Program-made: the position numbers and the translations under genes
Notes under the pieces: generated by a model
Database searches by the model: none
What the model saw: only the letters and a program-made list of their open reading frames with translations
What the model was told of the DNA's origin: nothing
In this document: piece after piece, positions 32,587 through 43,501 of the stretch
Layout of the letters: every line of letters begins with the position of its first letter
How positions within the stretch are numbered: position 1 is the first letter of the stretch
Assembly (NCBI GenBank): GCA_947359465.1
Contig: OX375876.1
Location: 124,491,444-124,555,443 of the forward strand
DNA from: Metellina segmentata
Lineage: Eukaryota; Arthropoda; Arachnida; Araneae; Tetragnathidae
Direction of reading: 5' to 3'
DNA length: 64,000 nt

Positions 32587-33760
32587 CACAGGCTCAGAGT
32601 GTTTTCCAAATTTCCATCTGTAAACCTGGTTCGATACTTAGATTTATTAGTTTTCATCATCGAAAAGAACTGTTCACATTTATAAGTACTTCAATGCGCA
32701 AATCATTTTTCTTGCAAAGGTTCTCTGCTGTAGGTACTTTTCTTCAACAAGGTATGTTCTGTAAAAATCCCTTAGCTCCACGTCTTCAAATTTTGATATC
32801 AAATGTATGTCTTCTTGAAGCTTGATCAACTCCATTTGTAGGTGTGTGTAGGAGCCTTTCCTACGTCACTTTTCATCGGAGTTGCAAAAAGGTTAAAGCA
32901 GGTATCCATTTTTTCAAAGTCGGAAAATCTATTAAAAATTGCTCTGACAGTGATTTTAGTTCTTCAGCAAATTGAGCGTAATCAATATTTTCGTGACTAA
33001 ATAGTGTTGAAAAATGATAGCAGCTTCCAGATCACATTTGTGCTTCCCACAAGAGAATTTTGTTTTGGAACTGTTTCAGATGGCTGTACAATTCGTTTAC
33101 CAACTGACCGTGTTTTCGAAGCTTCAAATTCAACTCGTTTAAGTGACCCGTGATGTCAACTAGAAATGCTAAATAACATAACCATTTCTGATCACTGACC
33201 TTCAGGCAATTATTTTTCCTTGAGTTCCATAAAATCGGCTATTTCCTGTCTAAGATCGTAAAATCCTTTTAGCATTTTGGCTTTGCTTAACCACTTTACT
33301 TTACAAAAATATGTCACATCCCCATGTTCCGATGAAAGGTCATCCAAAAATGCTTTGAACTGGCGATGGTTAAACGCGGGGGATCGAATAATATTGATTG
33401 TCTTTATTACTACATCCATAACTTTCTGCAATCGGATGGACTTAGAACACAAGTTGTGTTGGTGGATAATGCAATGTAGGATTATTAAATTGTCTTTTTG
33501 CACATTCAAGTCAATTGCTTTTTCTTTCAAAATTCCGATGAAACCTTTTCGTGAACTGACCATAGAAGGAGCATCATCTGTGCAAACCCCAATTAATTTG
33601 CACCACTACAAACCATGCTGTTCAATAGCAATTTTAACCCCATGAAAAATATCTTCTCCAGTAGTGGTCCCTTTTAGAGGCCAGAAATCCGAGTATTGAT
33701 GATTTGTATCAGTGTTGTTTTAACAATCACATCCGCTAGTAAGGAATGGAATCAAGAAGT
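32587..33760 (-). pseudogene. hAT transposase (ZBED5/SCAND3-like), C-terminal half
   Basis: Minus-strand 33563-33210 is open: a DDAPSMVSSRKGF-type aspartate region, the signature IILHCIIHQHNLCSKS, and KVKWLSKAKMLKGFYDLRQE. Below 33210 it continues with frameshifts (KWLCYLAFLVDITGHLNEL) to the C-terminal dimerisation segment, ending KSKYRTRFTDGNLENTL at ~32590. The last residues (EFDPNIDYLV) lie at 30280-30245, beyond the nested MITE. hAT transposases cut and paste DNA through a DDE nuclease. Stops and the missing N-terminal half make this copy dead. Confidence 0.85.
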
Positions 33761-33873
33761 GTAAGGCCGTTTCTCGGATGTAATGAATAACGGAATTTAT
33801 AATTATTATTTCCGATTATCCGTGGAATTGAGTGGCGTGATGTGTCGCCGATAACTTGTCTTGGCGACTTTAA

Positions 33874-34380
33874 CCCTTCTTTGCATAATGGTGGAAATTT
33901 CCATCATAACATTGAATGCCCAAAAATTATATAAAAGAACACGTTCACTTTAAGTTGATCGTGTCTGAATACCTTTTTAATGTCCATTGCATAGAAAAAA
34001 ACATAGCTGTCAAAAATAAGCAAGTGTCACTATCAGTAAAACGAGCTTGAAGTTGTCATTCCTCTGTTTGTTGTAGTTGCAATACACGTATGATTTCATT
34101 TTTAATTTTTTTTATTATATTTGAGTTTCTATAGCTAAAAAAGTGAACATGAATGAAAGAAAGGTTTGTAACATGTGTTTCTGTTATTTTTAGAGCAATT
34201 TCTGAAAAAGTTTGCGTTTAATTTAAAAAATACCACATGATACCATCATATTGTTTTTTGCTAAATTTATACTATAAATATATACTAAGATTTTTTAAAC
34301 CATTTTTCCTTTAATTTTGAACATGAATTATATCACCTTGATTTATTTCACCAATAAAGAAAAAATCATGCAAAGAAGGG
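33874..34380. mobile_element. piggyBac-type MITE
   Basis: 507 bp between TTAA at 33870-33873 and 34381-34384. Termini are inverted: CCCTTCTTTGCATAAT at the left and CCCTTCTTTGCATGAT at the right read inwards. TTAA target and CCC ends match piggyBac elements. AT-rich interior, no frame. Confidence 0.9.
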
Positions 34381-34707
34381 TTAAAACCTCGTTTTGATAT
34401 AATTTGTTCAAGAAAGCAGGTTCAGCCATTTCATATATCCAATACTAATTTTATTAGTAATAATAACTATATAAGGTAGTATTGGAAATAAATACTTTTA
34501 CATTTTTATATTCAGGTGTGCCGCAAATTATTCAAGATATTTTTAGTGTGCCGTCAACTAAAATAGGTTGAGAAACACTGACCCACGTAATTCAGACTTT
34601 TGTCCACTCTCACTCTGCTGTTGGCGGGAACCGAGAATATTTACTTTTTTTTTTGAGCGCGATTTTAAAATGTTTCGCGGGCCGGGGGTTGCTTATATAT
34701 GCATGAG

Positions 34708-35615
34708 ATATTGAACGTAAGACTTGCGAAAAGTTGGTCAAAATATACATACACCGCCAAAAACTTATCTGTCTTCTGATATTTTGCAGAAAATAAAAAT
34801 TAATTTATGAAATTTAACGCCTTAAATAGCGGTATTTCTATCGCTAATAACTCATACATAAAATACTGGATAACATAAATGCTAACAGAAACGAAATTCC
34901 GATCATTTAAAACAAAGCAGGATTCTGAAAACGAAAGATATGAGAAAGTGTGTCAAATTTCGTTCGAATAATATTGAATGAGATAGTAATGATTTATTTA
35001 CAAAATAACACATACTTATAGTCCTTAGAAATGATCCAATATGACCATAACATTTCCTTGTCTTAATTCAAATACGTAAACAGAGAATTCCAAATCAAAT
35101 TTTAAAAATGAAACATTATTTATGGCAAGTAGCAAAATGTTCTTTAAAAAAAATTTTGACCGACTATTTTAAATTGAAGAATTAGACACCATACTTTTAT
35201 GTAAAATTAAATATTCTTTATCATTAATCAAATGTTCATAAATTATTTATATCACAGGAAGAAATAAAAAGTAAGTTCATAAAAAATAAATATTATAATT
35301 TAATTTGTTTTGAAAAAAAAATGTTTTCAGATAGAAGTACTGGTAAAACAATCATACCGGAAAATTAGATTTTCAATCAATACGTGTAATAATACAAACT
35401 GAGCTGCTTACCGCAATTGCTTTGTGTTCTATGTTATTTATATATGGTTATTTCAAATTCTTTTTAGTCTCTTCTGCACACATACGATGAATAAAACGTT
35501 GGTTAATACGTAACCTACGTTACCTGCAGGGTTTTAAAGTATAAGTGTATCAAATTTGGTGTGGATTGGATAGATTTGTATAGAGAGCAGACAAACGACA
35601 ACTCTGGTTTATATA
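34708..35615. other. AT-rich, gene-free stretch
   Basis: No coding frame, terminus or RNA gene was recognised. 35535-35612 (GTGTATCAAATTTGGTGTGG, then ATAGAGAGCAGACAAACGAC) looks like the end of another dispersed element that I cannot name. Confidence 0.5.
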
Positions 35616-35810
35616 CACTCTATAACAAAAAAAAAATCGACTCACCAAGAAGGAGTTGGGCCGATCAACTTGGAATGGCACAGACTGGTGACGTATATTC
35701 TATGTATAGTGACGATTCCCGTTTCCAACTGTGTCCTGACGACAACCACAAACGGGTCTGGAGACAGCCAGGACAGCGTGGGGATCCTGCCCTTACTATC
35801 GTATCTTACC

Positions 35811-35855
35811 CACGCCCTGTTGTGGGCATGCCACACATGCCCACAACAGGGCGTG
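35811..35855. repeat. 19-bp perfect inverted repeat
   Basis: ACGCCCTGTTGTGGGCATG and its reverse complement, separated by only 5 nt (CCACA). The second arm overlaps the normal transposase sequence in reverse. This looks like a foldback or strand-switch error just before the MITE insertion. Confidence 0.8.
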
Positions 35856-35858
35856 GAA

Positions 35859-36663
35859 CAGCTACACTCTACGTTTATGAGCGATAGCAACGGCCTTGGC
35901 GATTTTTTTTTGGCACACTTCTAAAGTCGCCAAGGAAAGAATTATTTCCTAACTCTTTTTCTGTCACAAATTTTTTTTCTTTTTACAACACACTTTTAAA
36001 CATATTTCAGAACATTTAAAAAAGTATATTTAAAAAAAATTTCACAAAAAGTAGTAAGCTTAAGAACATATTAGAACACCTTTGTGAACCAGCAGAGGAA
36101 CTAAGCTACGAATGTTGGGTAAGAATACCATGTAACTTATCAATTACACTAAGCACAGTGGGAATGTTGAAAAGGAAAAAGATTTACAAAAGAAAAAAGC
36201 AAGAAATAATACAACCTGAAAACGTCAAAATTATTTCGATAAAAAAAATAATAAAAACGAAAATGGTTAAAAAATAACAAAACTCTTAATTCTTTCGTAA
36301 AAAAACTATTACAATAAAATAAAAATTCCACAACTGTCAAAATACAAATAAGTGGACCAATGGTATCACAGAAAACGATTTAAAAGTACCAATGCAAACA
36401 AAAGATATTTTTAAAACAAAATAACCAATGGGAAGAAAGAAAGAATTTCAAACGAATCAATGAAATCAAACGACTTCAACAGATTTCGGAAGAACTCTCT
36501 AGAATATTCAAAATAAAAGTTTCCGTTTGCCGAGGTTGCCATGAAAACCAAAACAACCGTAACGAAAGATGGGTTGCCTTAATTTATCGTAACTCGCTAC
36601 TAGAAGTGCGCCAAAAAAAATCGCCAAGCCGTTGCCATCACTCATAAACGTAGAGTGTAGCTG
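35859..36663. mobile_element. Mariner-type MITE with ~60-bp inverted ends
   Basis: 805 bp. Both ends read inwards CAGCTACACTCTACGTTTAT, and similarity extends for about 60 bp (GGCAACGGC, TTGGCGATTTTTTT, GGCGCACTTCTA). TA follows the right end (36664-36665); the left flank is AA. No frame in the AT-rich interior. Confidence 0.85.
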
Positions 36664-37362
36664 TACCCAGGGCGTTATGGTATGGGGTGCCATCACCTTT
36701 GGTAGTCATCTCTGGCATACTTACAGCACATTGGTACGTAAACGACAATCTAGGTCCGGTAGTGTTACCGTTCCTTTTGCGACACACCTATTTACTTTTC
36801 AACAAGATAATGCCCGTCCGCACACGGCACGTGTTGCTATGAATTGTCTTCAAGCTTTCCAAGCAATTCCTTGGCCAGCTAGGTCTCCTGATCCTTCGCT
36901 CATAGAACACATTTGGGACGTTATGGGAAGGCGATTGCAATCATCCGGGATTGTTGACCATTTAGCCCGACAGCTGGAGGAAATTTGGCAAGAAATTCCG
37001 CAGGATACCATCCGGGAACGTTTTCAGTCTATACCATGCGGGTGACACCTTGCATTCAGGCCAGAGATGGACCAACGGCTTATTGACTTCCCCTCCCCTT
37101 TGCTACGGTAAAACTCTGAAATAAATTATTAAATTGTTCTGAAATTTTAATCGTTTGTTTTTCTGTGTATGTTCTTCACATCCACCCATTTTTATCGCAA
37201 TCGGACAACTCCTTCTTGGTGCGTCGATTCTTTTTTTGTTATAGATTTTATATAGATAACCATGACATATCGTTGATATATTCCGTGGTATGTTCATATC
37301 CCTTGGTTTTATTTTACGGTAAAATACTACGAACATCAAGATAAAGAGATAAGTATACTTAC

Positions 37363-37539
37363 ATCAACTACGCCTTTTATGAGCTGTTCAACGTCTCTTA
37401 GTTTCTGCAATCTCTGTTCTTGGTGAAAGGCTTCTCGCACCTTTATGTTGATTTCGACAGCTGTATCGTGAACTTTCTTCTGTGCTTGAAGAATTAATTT
37501 GTAATCCGGATGATCCACAGGTGTGTGTTTTAAGAGTTC
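37363..37539 (-). CDS. RhoGEF (DH domain) exon, most C-terminal seen
   Basis: 59 codons, phase 0. The acceptor TTTTCAG is at 37540-37541 side and the donor GTAAGT directly follows GTTGAT. It begins ELLKHTPVDHPDYKLIL, the end of the Dbl-homology domain that joins helix 5 and helix 6, and ends in a charged helix (QEQRLQKLRDVEQLI). DH domains catalyse GDP/GTP exchange on Rho-family GTPases at the membrane or cytoskeleton. Among families I know, the layout is closest to ARHGEF17/ARHGEF10-type proteins; that assignment is tentative. A PH domain should follow, but no exon for it was found down to position 1. Confidence 0.88.
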
Positions 37540-37576
37540 CTGAAAAATGTTTTCGACGTATAATTAACGTATATAT

Positions 37577-37850
37577 TCAACAAGTTACCACCCTCCCAGC
37601 CTAAGCCATTCTGTGTACCTCCACGTAATTTTGAACCACGGTCGGGTGAAAGAGCAAAATCTGAGCTTGCACCCCACTTTCCAAACTTCCACACCAACCC
37701 AACGTAAGGACATTCGGCCACGACAGATTTAAGGTGCACCAGCCGCCTCTACACTTTACGCTTACAAATATGCATGCCCTGACCCGGATTCGAACCTCGA
37801 ACCTTCCGATCTAGAGGCTAACACCTTAGCCACTATACCAGTTGGTCAGC
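37577..37850 (-). mobile_element. Full-length tRNA-derived SINE in RhoGEF intron
   Basis: Flanked by the 15-bp duplication AATTAACGTATATAT (37562-37576, 37851-37865). On the minus strand the head has an A box (TGGTATAGTGG) and a perfect B box (GGTTCGAATCC), internal promoters for RNA polymerase III. The core (ACGTTGGGTTGGTGTGGAAG) follows, and then a tail ending GGTGGTAACTTGTTGA. Confidence 0.95.
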
Positions 37851-38046
37851 AATTAACGTATATATCAATGTTAGGTACCAGCAGACCTCCTCACCTAGCA
37901 TCTGTGGTACACATTCTGAATTGTTTGTACCTATTGATAGCAAAATGTTACACATTTCACCTTATTTAAATCAATTTTAATGAAAATAGCATCCATATTT
38001 ACACAAATGGATTTCATATCTTTTAATGAAAAAGTATCTGAAAGTA

Positions 38047-39352
38047 CACTGCTGGCCACCGTAAATACAACACCCTGAAGGAAGCATGCAAATAATATGA
38101 AATTTACAACATGCATTAGCGGAGGTGAGATATGCAAATGATTAGAATTTCAGCGCAGACGCACATCACGCGCACCTGTGGCGCCACTTCAAAGCGCTAT
38201 TTAAAGCTTGGAGATTTCGACGATTTCAAGTACGGCAATTGTGTTTTTCTTGTGGTTTAAAATAAAAACGATCAATTATGCCTCGTAGAAAACAGCGATC
38301 ATCTTTTAATCAAGCATCCGAGTTCGACAGAGGAAGGATAGTGGCCTACCGAGATTGTGGATTATCTTTCAGGGAAATCGATTGTCGTGTAGGACGAAAC
38401 CAAATAACTGTAATGCGGATATGTGATCGTTGGATGCAGGAGGGTACGACGGACCGAAGTGTTCGATCGCATCCACCTCAGTGCACCACTTCACGTGATG
38501 ACAGGCATATTGTGCGTATGGCAGTGACGGATCGCTCAGCCACATCACGAACCATAGCACAGCACATTCGGTCTGTAACGCATCATCCAGTGTCTGCGCG
38601 TACCATTCGACGCCGTTTACTGCAGAGTGGTCTGTCCGCAAGACGTCCATTGCTTCGGTCTACCTTAGGTCTACCCTTGACGCAGAACCACAGACGTCTC
38701 CGCCGCCAATTGTGCGATGAAAGAAGGATGTGGACGGCAGAATGGAATGAAATTGTCTTTATTGACGAGTCACGCTTCTGTCTGCAACACCACGATGGTC
38801 GGATTCGAGTCTGGAGACACCGTGGAGAGAGGATGCAAAACAGCTGCGTTATATACCGACACACTGGTCCTGCACCGGGTATTATGGTATGGGGCGGTAT
38901 TGGATATCACTCTCGCACTCTTCTAGTACGCATTGCCGGTACTTTAAACAGCCAGGGCTACATCTCCGAGGTGTTGGAGCCAGTTGTCCTTCCTTACCTT
39001 CAGGGCTTGCCCGCAGCCATATTTCAACAGGATAATGCGCGATAATAACGATTGACCCAGATTACATCCCCAGCTGCCACACCAGATCAACTTTGGCAAC
39101 GTGTGGAAGCTGCTTGGTCTGCTGTACCTCAAGAACACATCCAAAGTCTCTTTGAATCAATGCCGAGGCGTGTAGCAGCGGTGATCTCCAACAATGGCGG
39201 GTACTTTGACTACTGATTTTGGCAGGAACCACACTTCACAGAAGTCTATAAATTTAATCATTTGATACTTGGTCAACATGTTATCTACAAAATAAATTTT
39301 GTTGTGATATCTCTTGTCTTTCTTGGTGTTCCAATTTGGGTGGCCAGTAGTG
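38047..39352 (+). mobile_element. Tc1-like element C in RhoGEF intron
   Basis: Ends: CACTGCTGGCCACCGTAAAT at the left after TA (38045-38046), and, read inwards from 39352, CACTACTGGCCACCCAAATT. The right-hand TA has become CA. It lies in the intron between exons 39887 and 37539. Confidence 0.9.
38278..39217 (+). pseudogene. Tc1 transposase of element C, internal deletion
   Basis: Open from ATG 38278 for 255 codons: basic N-terminus, two helix-turn-helix units (FDRGRIVAYRDCGLSFREID; SARTIRRRLLQSGLSARRP), IDESRF with the first catalytic aspartate, IMVWGGIGY, and FQQDNAR with the second. Just after this, TAA at 39043 and a deletion remove about 50 codons, including the third catalytic residue. 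The C-terminus resumes at ~39058 (SPAATPDQLWQRVEAAWSAV) and ends with a TGA at ~39217. Not active, but apart from this deletion well preserved, so fairly young. Confidence 0.92.
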
Positions 39353-39886
39353 CATATAGCAACATATTGTTTGCTTTTACTGGTGTCGGTTCTTATTTCC
39401 AATAAAATGCAAGGCAAAAAGCAAACCTCAATCATGTTACCATAATTTGATTCTGAACATCTGCTTCAATGTTGTCCCACTCCTTTGTACGAAAGTGATT
39501 CGGCATTTTTGACCCTAAACCCATTTTTCCTAATTTGTTTGTTCAGATTTCTATTTTTCGATTTGACATTTCTTACACTCGTCAGTCTGCAGGAGAATTT
39601 CATTAGAGTACCAAGGGCTCTTCCATGTAGTTTTAGTAATGCACATTTTTAAATTTTTTCAACTTAAGTGAAAGTAAAGTATCTACTGGTGGTTATAGCT
39701 TAAATTCCCAATCAAAATTCCTTCCAACGTTTGAAAAAATAAATTAAGATTTCTTAATTTTTGGATCAAGAAAGAAGACAAGTAAATAGTCCATAAAGAG
39801 AATCGTTGAAAAATTTAACGTACACATGGCAAAAATATTCTACATATACATGAAAAACTGTTACCAATACAAAAAGTGATGAGCAC

Positions 39887-39979
39887 CTTCATGAGAAGTT
39901 CATATCGAGGAATGCGTTGGACAGGCATGATGAGCAATGCATCCAGAGTTAGTTTCCCTTTGTGCTCCCTTGATGTGTG
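39887..39979 (-). CDS. RhoGEF (DH domain) exon
   Basis: 31 codons, phase 0. The acceptor TTTTTTAG precedes CACACATC, and the exon ends ATGAAG followed by GTGCTC. It carries the most conserved DH segment, LLIMPVQRIPRYELLMK (conserved region 3, contacting the GTPase). It joins directly to ELLKHTP of exon 37363-37539. The intron to the next exon is 2347 bp and holds a SINE and a Tc1. Confidence 0.93.
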
Positions 39980-40146
39980 CTAAAAAAGTAGAGAAAATAA
40001 TTTCGTGACACTTCTATCTTCACAAGTAAATGAAAAAATCAGTACTTCTAAGATGTCAAATGTGATTTTTATCAAATTAAGAAGTTTTTAAGTATTTTAA
40101 TCGCCAAAAATATTGCAAGGCAAGACAGTTTTATAAACTAACAAAC

Positions 40147-40263
40147 CTCAAGGAACTTGGCAAAATTAGGTTTAGCCTTGGAAATAGCTTTTATGGTATC
40201 CCTTGCATCTTTCCAATTATTGATGAATTCTGTGTACGTAGCAACAACATCTAAATGAGCAAA
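40147..40263 (-). CDS. RhoGEF (DH domain) exon
   Basis: 39 codons, phase 0. Acceptor TTTGCAG, donor GAG followed by GTTTGT. The translation FAHLDVVATYTEFINNWKDA, then KAKPNFAKFLE, matches the middle helices of a DH domain. A short 167-bp intron separates it from exon 39887-39979. Both flanking introns break between codons, so the four exons read as one domain. Confidence 0.92.
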
Positions 40264-40358
40264 CTGCAAATAAAAATAATTCAAATCCTTTTGTATAAAA
40301 CTTTTAAGAGCTTAATGCATTCCAAAAATGAGCAATGCTACACAATTCATGGAACATA

Positions 40359-41765
40359 CACTCTATAACAAAAAAATCGACGCACCAAGAAGGAGTTGTC
40401 CGATGGAGACAAAAATTGGTGGATAGGAAAATTATGTACAGAATAGAAAATGATTCAAATTTCAGAACAATTGAATGATTTATTTCAGAGTTACAGTAAC
40501 GAGCTCAATAAGGTGTTGAACCGCCTCTAGCCTGGATGCAAGCTGACACATGGCGTGGCATAGAACAATAAAGCTCCCGGAGGGTCTCCTGCGGTATTTC
40601 TTACCAAATGTGCTCCAATTGTCGGACTACGTCATCAACACTCCATACAGGATGCAGTCGCCTTCCCATCATATCCCAGACATGCTCGATGGGAGATAGA
40701 TCTGGTAATTTGGCTGGCCAAGGAAGTGTTGGACAAGCTTGAAGACAGTTCATAGCAACACGTGCCATATGTGGTCTGGCATTGTCTTGCTGAAAAATAA
40801 GCCCAGGGTACTGCGAAAGGAACGGTAGCAAAACAGGTCTCAGAATGTCGTCAACGTACCGCTGTGCAGTAAGTGTACCTCTAACGACGACCAAAGGGGT
40901 CCGGCTACCAAGGGAAATGGCACCCCCAGACCATAACTCCTTGTTGAGGGCCCGTGTGGCGTGCAATAGTGAAAACAGGATCGGCACGCTGCCCTGGGCG
41001 TCTCCAGACTCGTCTTCGATGATCGTCAGAACACATTTGGAAGCGGGAATCGTCGCTAAAGACTATACGTCCCCAGTCAGCATCATTCTAGCCTGAACGA
41101 GCGAAGCACCACTGTAATCTGGCTCGACAGTGTGCATGCGGGAGTGGCAGGTGGCGTAACGGTCGGTACGAGCGTAGATATTTCGCTCTCTCAGCCGTCT
41201 GTGAATGGTTATGGTGGACACTCGTGTGTGGGTCGCACGACTGATGGTTGATAGCGATGAATCAGGCGCTCTGACAGCTGATCTGACAATCACTCTGTCC
41301 TCGCGATCTGTTGTGGCCCTACTTCGACCGCTACCATCATGACGCTGAAATCTGCCATTTTCCACCCACTCTTGCCAGCATTTTCCATTCGCCGCATCGC
41401 TTCGACTCACATGACGAGCGATTTCCCGATTTTTCCAACCTGCCTCTTTCAATCCAATGATACGACCTCTTTCAAACTCTGAAAGTTGCTCGTAATGAGC
41501 TCGAATCCTGCGGCGAGGCATTTTTTCAGTCGTTGAAAGGTATCCTAAATCGAAATGCAGCAGAAATTTTTAACAACAGTTCAAGAACAACTCCTTATAT
41601 ACATCTGCTGGATGCGCAGTTCCAATGCGCTGGAGATCGCACTATTCATTCATTGGACACCAAATTTTAATCAGTTGCATATTTGTTCAAAACATTTTTG
41701 CATACGAAATTTCAAAGCAATCGGATGATTCCTTCTTGGTGCGTCTATTTTTTTGTTATAGAATG
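40359..41765 (-). mobile_element. Tc1-like element B in RhoGEF intron
   Basis: TA duplications at 40357-40358 and 41766-41767. Inverted ends CACTCTATAACAAAAAAATC / CATTCTATAACAAAAAAATA, each followed by GACGCACCAAGAAGGA. Same family as element A, but full length (1407 bp). Confidence 0.95.
40510..41521 (-). pseudogene. Tc1 transposase of element B, frameshifted
   Basis: Start ATG 41521. The N-terminal frame (41521-41063) holds both DNA-binding units (FERGRIIGLKEAGWKNREIA; TRVSTITIHRRLRERN). Frameshifts near 41150 and 41000 break it. The second part (40987-40601) contains FQQDNARPHMARVAMN and SPIEHVWDMMGRR, with intact D and E residues. The C-terminus decays to ~40510. Not functional as it stands. 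Confidence 0.92.
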
Positions 41766-41867
41766 TATTAAGCAAATGGGAACTTTTCAGTTAAAGGGGC
41801 ACTGGTCCGAATTGTGTCCCAAATGTTGGTACGCAATTTAACTAGAGACACGAATGACAGGAATAAT

Positions 41868-43246
41868 AGGGCGAATCGAAAAAAATTCGAAAAAGTTGTG
41901 GACTCTCATCATTAAAAAGCGTGCGGAATCTTAAAACTGTGGGTTGATTTCTTCTGTAACCTCAGTTTCTTCTGTCACCTCAGATCGGTTTGGGGTAGCG
42001 CTTAAAAGTTACTATTTTTTAACAACTATAAATTTTTATAGAATTATAGGTTAATATCTTCTGCCGCCTCATCGGTCTCGAATTTTGGAAATTTTGACGC
42101 ATTTTGGTACTTTTTGTACAACTGTTTATTGCTTGCACATAAACGTGTTTGTGATATGATACTCGCATACCATGGAAAATATCCATCAATCATTAAAACT
42201 ATATAACGGGTGGAAAAAAGCAAGACTACTCTGGAAAATGTGTAGAACTTTAAAATGGAAGCAAAAAAGAAAGAAAAATGGTGTTGATGTTCCTCAAAGG
42301 ACGGTGCAAGACACATGTGGCATTTCATCAGCTCATCGCGGTACTTGCCTAAGAAGTATCGTGACGTAATCGAACTAGTTATTTCTCGCAACGCTTACTT
42401 TGCGGCTACAGAAAACATGCTTTTGGCTATGTTAACTGACCAGAGGTGCCATATTTGGACCCTTGCAGCCCGGCGGATTATTAAGGCATGGTAAATTAGC
42501 CCAGATGGAAATTGTGTTCGCAGTTCCTGCTATTAACTTTGGAGCAACAGACTATGTAGATCTCATTGACTAGCAAGCTTGTTATGTGACATCACCTCCA
42601 GTTCCCAAAGAGATCAGTTCTCAAGAACTTCTGAAGATAATACAAGATGGTATGGCAATGGGCAGCTGGGATTTAATTAAATTTCCTTCGCACACGCAAG
42701 CAATTGAGTGGCTTGTGAAACTAGTCACTGCAGCCCCCGGAAAAACAGTTGGGCCGCAGAACAGGGATGAATTTATTAGAGCGACACTTGAATCCAGAAA
42801 ACACATGTCAAAATTTGAGACCAAAACTGATTACAAGCAGCAATGCTTTTGTAATTTGTAAGTTTGAAAGGTAAAATAAAGTTTTTGTTTGCATTAAAAT
42901 GAGGTAAGTGTGACGTGTTTTTATTTAAAATTTTGCCTTCATTTTCCAAAATTTGGCATCGATCAGGCGGCAGATAATATTAACCTATCATTCTAAAGTT
43001 TTTTTATGGTTGTTGTTGTTAAAAAATAAAAACTTGTAAGCACTACCCCAAACCGATCAACGAAATCTGTGATTATTCATTAATTTTTGTATATTTATCA
43101 TTTTTAGTCCAATTTTCGGCTGAGGTAACAGAAGAAATCAACCTACAGTTTTAAGATTCCACACACTTTTTAATGATGGGAGTTCATAACTTTTTTGCAC
43201 TACCGCAAAAAGATCTAAGAAATTTCGATTTTTTCGATACGCCCTA
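41868..43246. mobile_element. Unclassified element with long, imperfect terminal inverted repeats
   Basis: About 250 bp at each end are inverted copies. They start TAGGGCGAATCGAAAAA at the left and TAGGGCGTATCGAAAAA at the right (read inwards). The best block is 41907-41965 against 43120-43179, and further inward CTGCCGCCTCATCGG (42061) pairs with the complement of 42961-42975. The interior holds a decayed conserved protein gene. No target duplication could be fixed. I cannot place it in a DNA-transposon superfamily. Confidence 0.65.
42290..42861 (+). pseudogene. Conserved arthropod repetitive protein of unknown function, decayed
   Basis: Open from 42586 to 42861, with readable homology upstream: YRDVIELVISRNAYFAATEN and NMLLAMLTDQRCHI, then, after a frame change, NFGATDYVDLID. 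There TAG at 42571-42573 replaces an expected Trp codon. The downstream part has SHTQAIEWLVKLVTAAPG, then RDEFIRATLESRKHMSKFETK. I recognise this arrangement (N-A-x-F...ENxLLAM, HTQAxExxVKLV, R-x-x-x-I-R) from multi-copy arthropod proteins with no assigned role. It lies between long inverted repeats. Confidence 0.65.
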
Positions 43247-43501
43247 AGGAAGTAGGACGGGCCTAAATATTGTTATACAGCCTCGTAACAATGGTTTTAT
43301 TTTAAAATATGTCGGCGTGAAATCTTCCTATAGAAGATTGATAGGAATGGCAACCCTAGCAACAGCTTCATGAAAAGAATGGCTACTTCATCAAAATCAA
43401 AATAAATAAAAAAATTGACAAATACAAAACTATTCAAAATGGATTTTTTACAATTTCAGATTACACAGGAGAAATAAAGCTGTTGGTATCCAGTCTATTA
43501 T

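Larger units (their letters stand above)
30016..34706 (-). mobile_element. hAT transposon (outer), interrupted and decayed
   Basis: The left end (CATGTATGGGCAACC near 30016) and the right end read inwards (CATGCATATATAAGCAACC, from 34706) are similar, and both are followed by a GCGGGCC-rich segment, as in many hAT elements. The transposase C-terminal half is on the minus strand. No clear 8-bp duplication was found, so the ends are approximate. It contains a hAT MITE with a Helitron in it, and a piggyBac-type MITE. A second hAT-like end (GGTTGAGAAACACTG at 34567-34581) lies inside. Confidence 0.6.
35700..37045 (+). pseudogene. Tc1 transposase of element A, catalytic half, split
   Basis: 35700-35858 starts near the first catalytic motif (SDDSRFQLCPDDN; the usual glutamate is aspartate) and reaches RQPGQRGDPALTI. 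It then runs into an inverted repeat and the MITE. It resumes at 36664 with GVMVWGAITFGSH, includes FQQDNARPHTARVAMN (second aspartate) and SPDPSLIEHIWD (E of the DDE triad), and ends near 37050. The N-terminal 150 or so residues are absent. Confidence 0.85.
35616..37247 (+). mobile_element. Tc1-like element A, deleted and interrupted by a MITE
   Basis: The left end CACTCTATAACAAAAA with CACCAAGAAGGAGTTG follows TA at 35614-35615. The inverted right end (CAACTCCTTCTTGGTGCGTC, TTTTTGTTATAGA) is at 37206-37245. The same termini define element B at 40359. Without the 805-bp MITE only about 830 bp remains, and the DNA-binding half of the transposase is deleted. Confidence 0.85.

Noticed and set aside
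1..37362. PH domain exons of the RhoGEF gene
   Set aside because: Looked for on the minus strand downstream of exon 37363-37539, but no convincing segment was seen; they probably lie beyond the left edge.
42044..42391. 115-codon minus-strand frame in the inverted-repeat element
   Set aside because: It overlaps the plus-strand conserved protein and part of the inverted repeat; no motif.
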